Source: Bacteroidetes bacterium UBA1952 (GTDB lineage: Bacteria > Bacteroidota > Bacteroidia > Chitinophagales > Chitinophagaceae). From it: a DNA stretch of 6,776 nucleotides. The stretch lies in contig DDEO01000160.1 in the NCBI GenBank assembly GCA_002336725.1, positions 1-6,776 of the forward strand, written 5' to 3'. The position numbers were made by a program, and so were the translations under genes. The notes under the pieces were generated by a model. That model did no database searches. It saw nothing but the letters and a program-made list of their open reading frames with translations, and was not told the origin of the DNA. Positions within the stretch are counted from its first letter, which is position 1; each line of letters opens with the position of its first letter. Shown one piece after another: positions 6,734 through 6,776 of the stretch.

Positions 6734-6776
6734 TCCAGACCTGATTTTTTTGAAAAAGAGCCGCCCCATTCTCCGG
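6734..6776 (+). terminator. Non-coding end after ftsZ; T-run, no clear terminator
   Basis: After the ftsZ stop, a run of seven T (6745-6751) is followed by GAAAAAGAG and GC-rich sequence to the window edge. The only stem before the T-run is within GGATTAATCC (6727-6736), three pairs around a TTAA loop, which is too weak for a normal intrinsic terminator. A real terminator could lie just past the edge. No gene start is visible here. Confidence 0.15.

Noticed and set aside
6727..6751. GGATTAATCC plus T7 as an intrinsic terminator of ftsZ
   Set aside because: Only a three-pair stem is possible and it overlaps the stop codon; kept only as a low-confidence note.

Overview
The window is a stretch of the division and cell wall (dcw) cluster of a bacterium, all on the + strand, in the order murG (5' end cut off) - murC - ftsQ - ftsA - ftsZ. 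Protein features point to the phylum Bacteroidota. The FtsZ is long (536 aa), with a Pro/Ala-rich linker, a charged helix and an extra C-terminal tail. MurC carries the EADEYDRSF form of its central motif. There are no Shine-Dalgarno sequences before the starts. murC is followed directly by ftsQ, without the murB and ddl genes found between them in E. coli. The DNA is fairly GC-rich for the phylum, which would fit a Saprospiria- or Chitinophagia-like lineage, but that finer placement is a guess.

Layout: bases 1-1064 hold MurG, lacking only its first ~15-20 residues. After 4 bases comes murC (1069-2430), whose stop overlaps the ftsQ start as TAATG (ftsQ 2430-3497). A 64-base, very pyrimidine-rich spacer (3498-3561) precedes ftsA (3562-4968). 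A 154-base spacer (4969-5122) with an inverted repeat, a possible Bacteroidota-type promoter and a small GNRA hairpin precedes ftsZ (5123-6733). The last 43 bases are non-coding, with a T-run but no convincing terminator stem.

The genes form one functional series. MurG makes lipid II at the inner face of the membrane, and MurC makes the first amino acid ligation of the peptidoglycan stem peptide. FtsQ is the membrane scaffold of the divisome, FtsA ties FtsZ to the membrane, and FtsZ forms the ring. Spacing widens from murG to ftsZ (4, -1, 64, 154 bases). This suggests tight coupling in the first part and more independent control of ftsA and especially ftsZ.

I see no mobile element, tRNA/rRNA, CRISPR or unknown gene system here; the genes are an ordinary core locus. 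The most unusual signals are small: a strongly recurring octamer CCGGAAAA / palindrome TTCCGGAA (including a 20-base perfect palindrome inside murG), the polypyrimidine leader of ftsA, the structured ftsA-ftsZ spacer, a cationic repeat-bearing tail on FtsQ, and an FtsZ whose FtsA-binding-like peptide lies ~50 residues inside the C-terminus.
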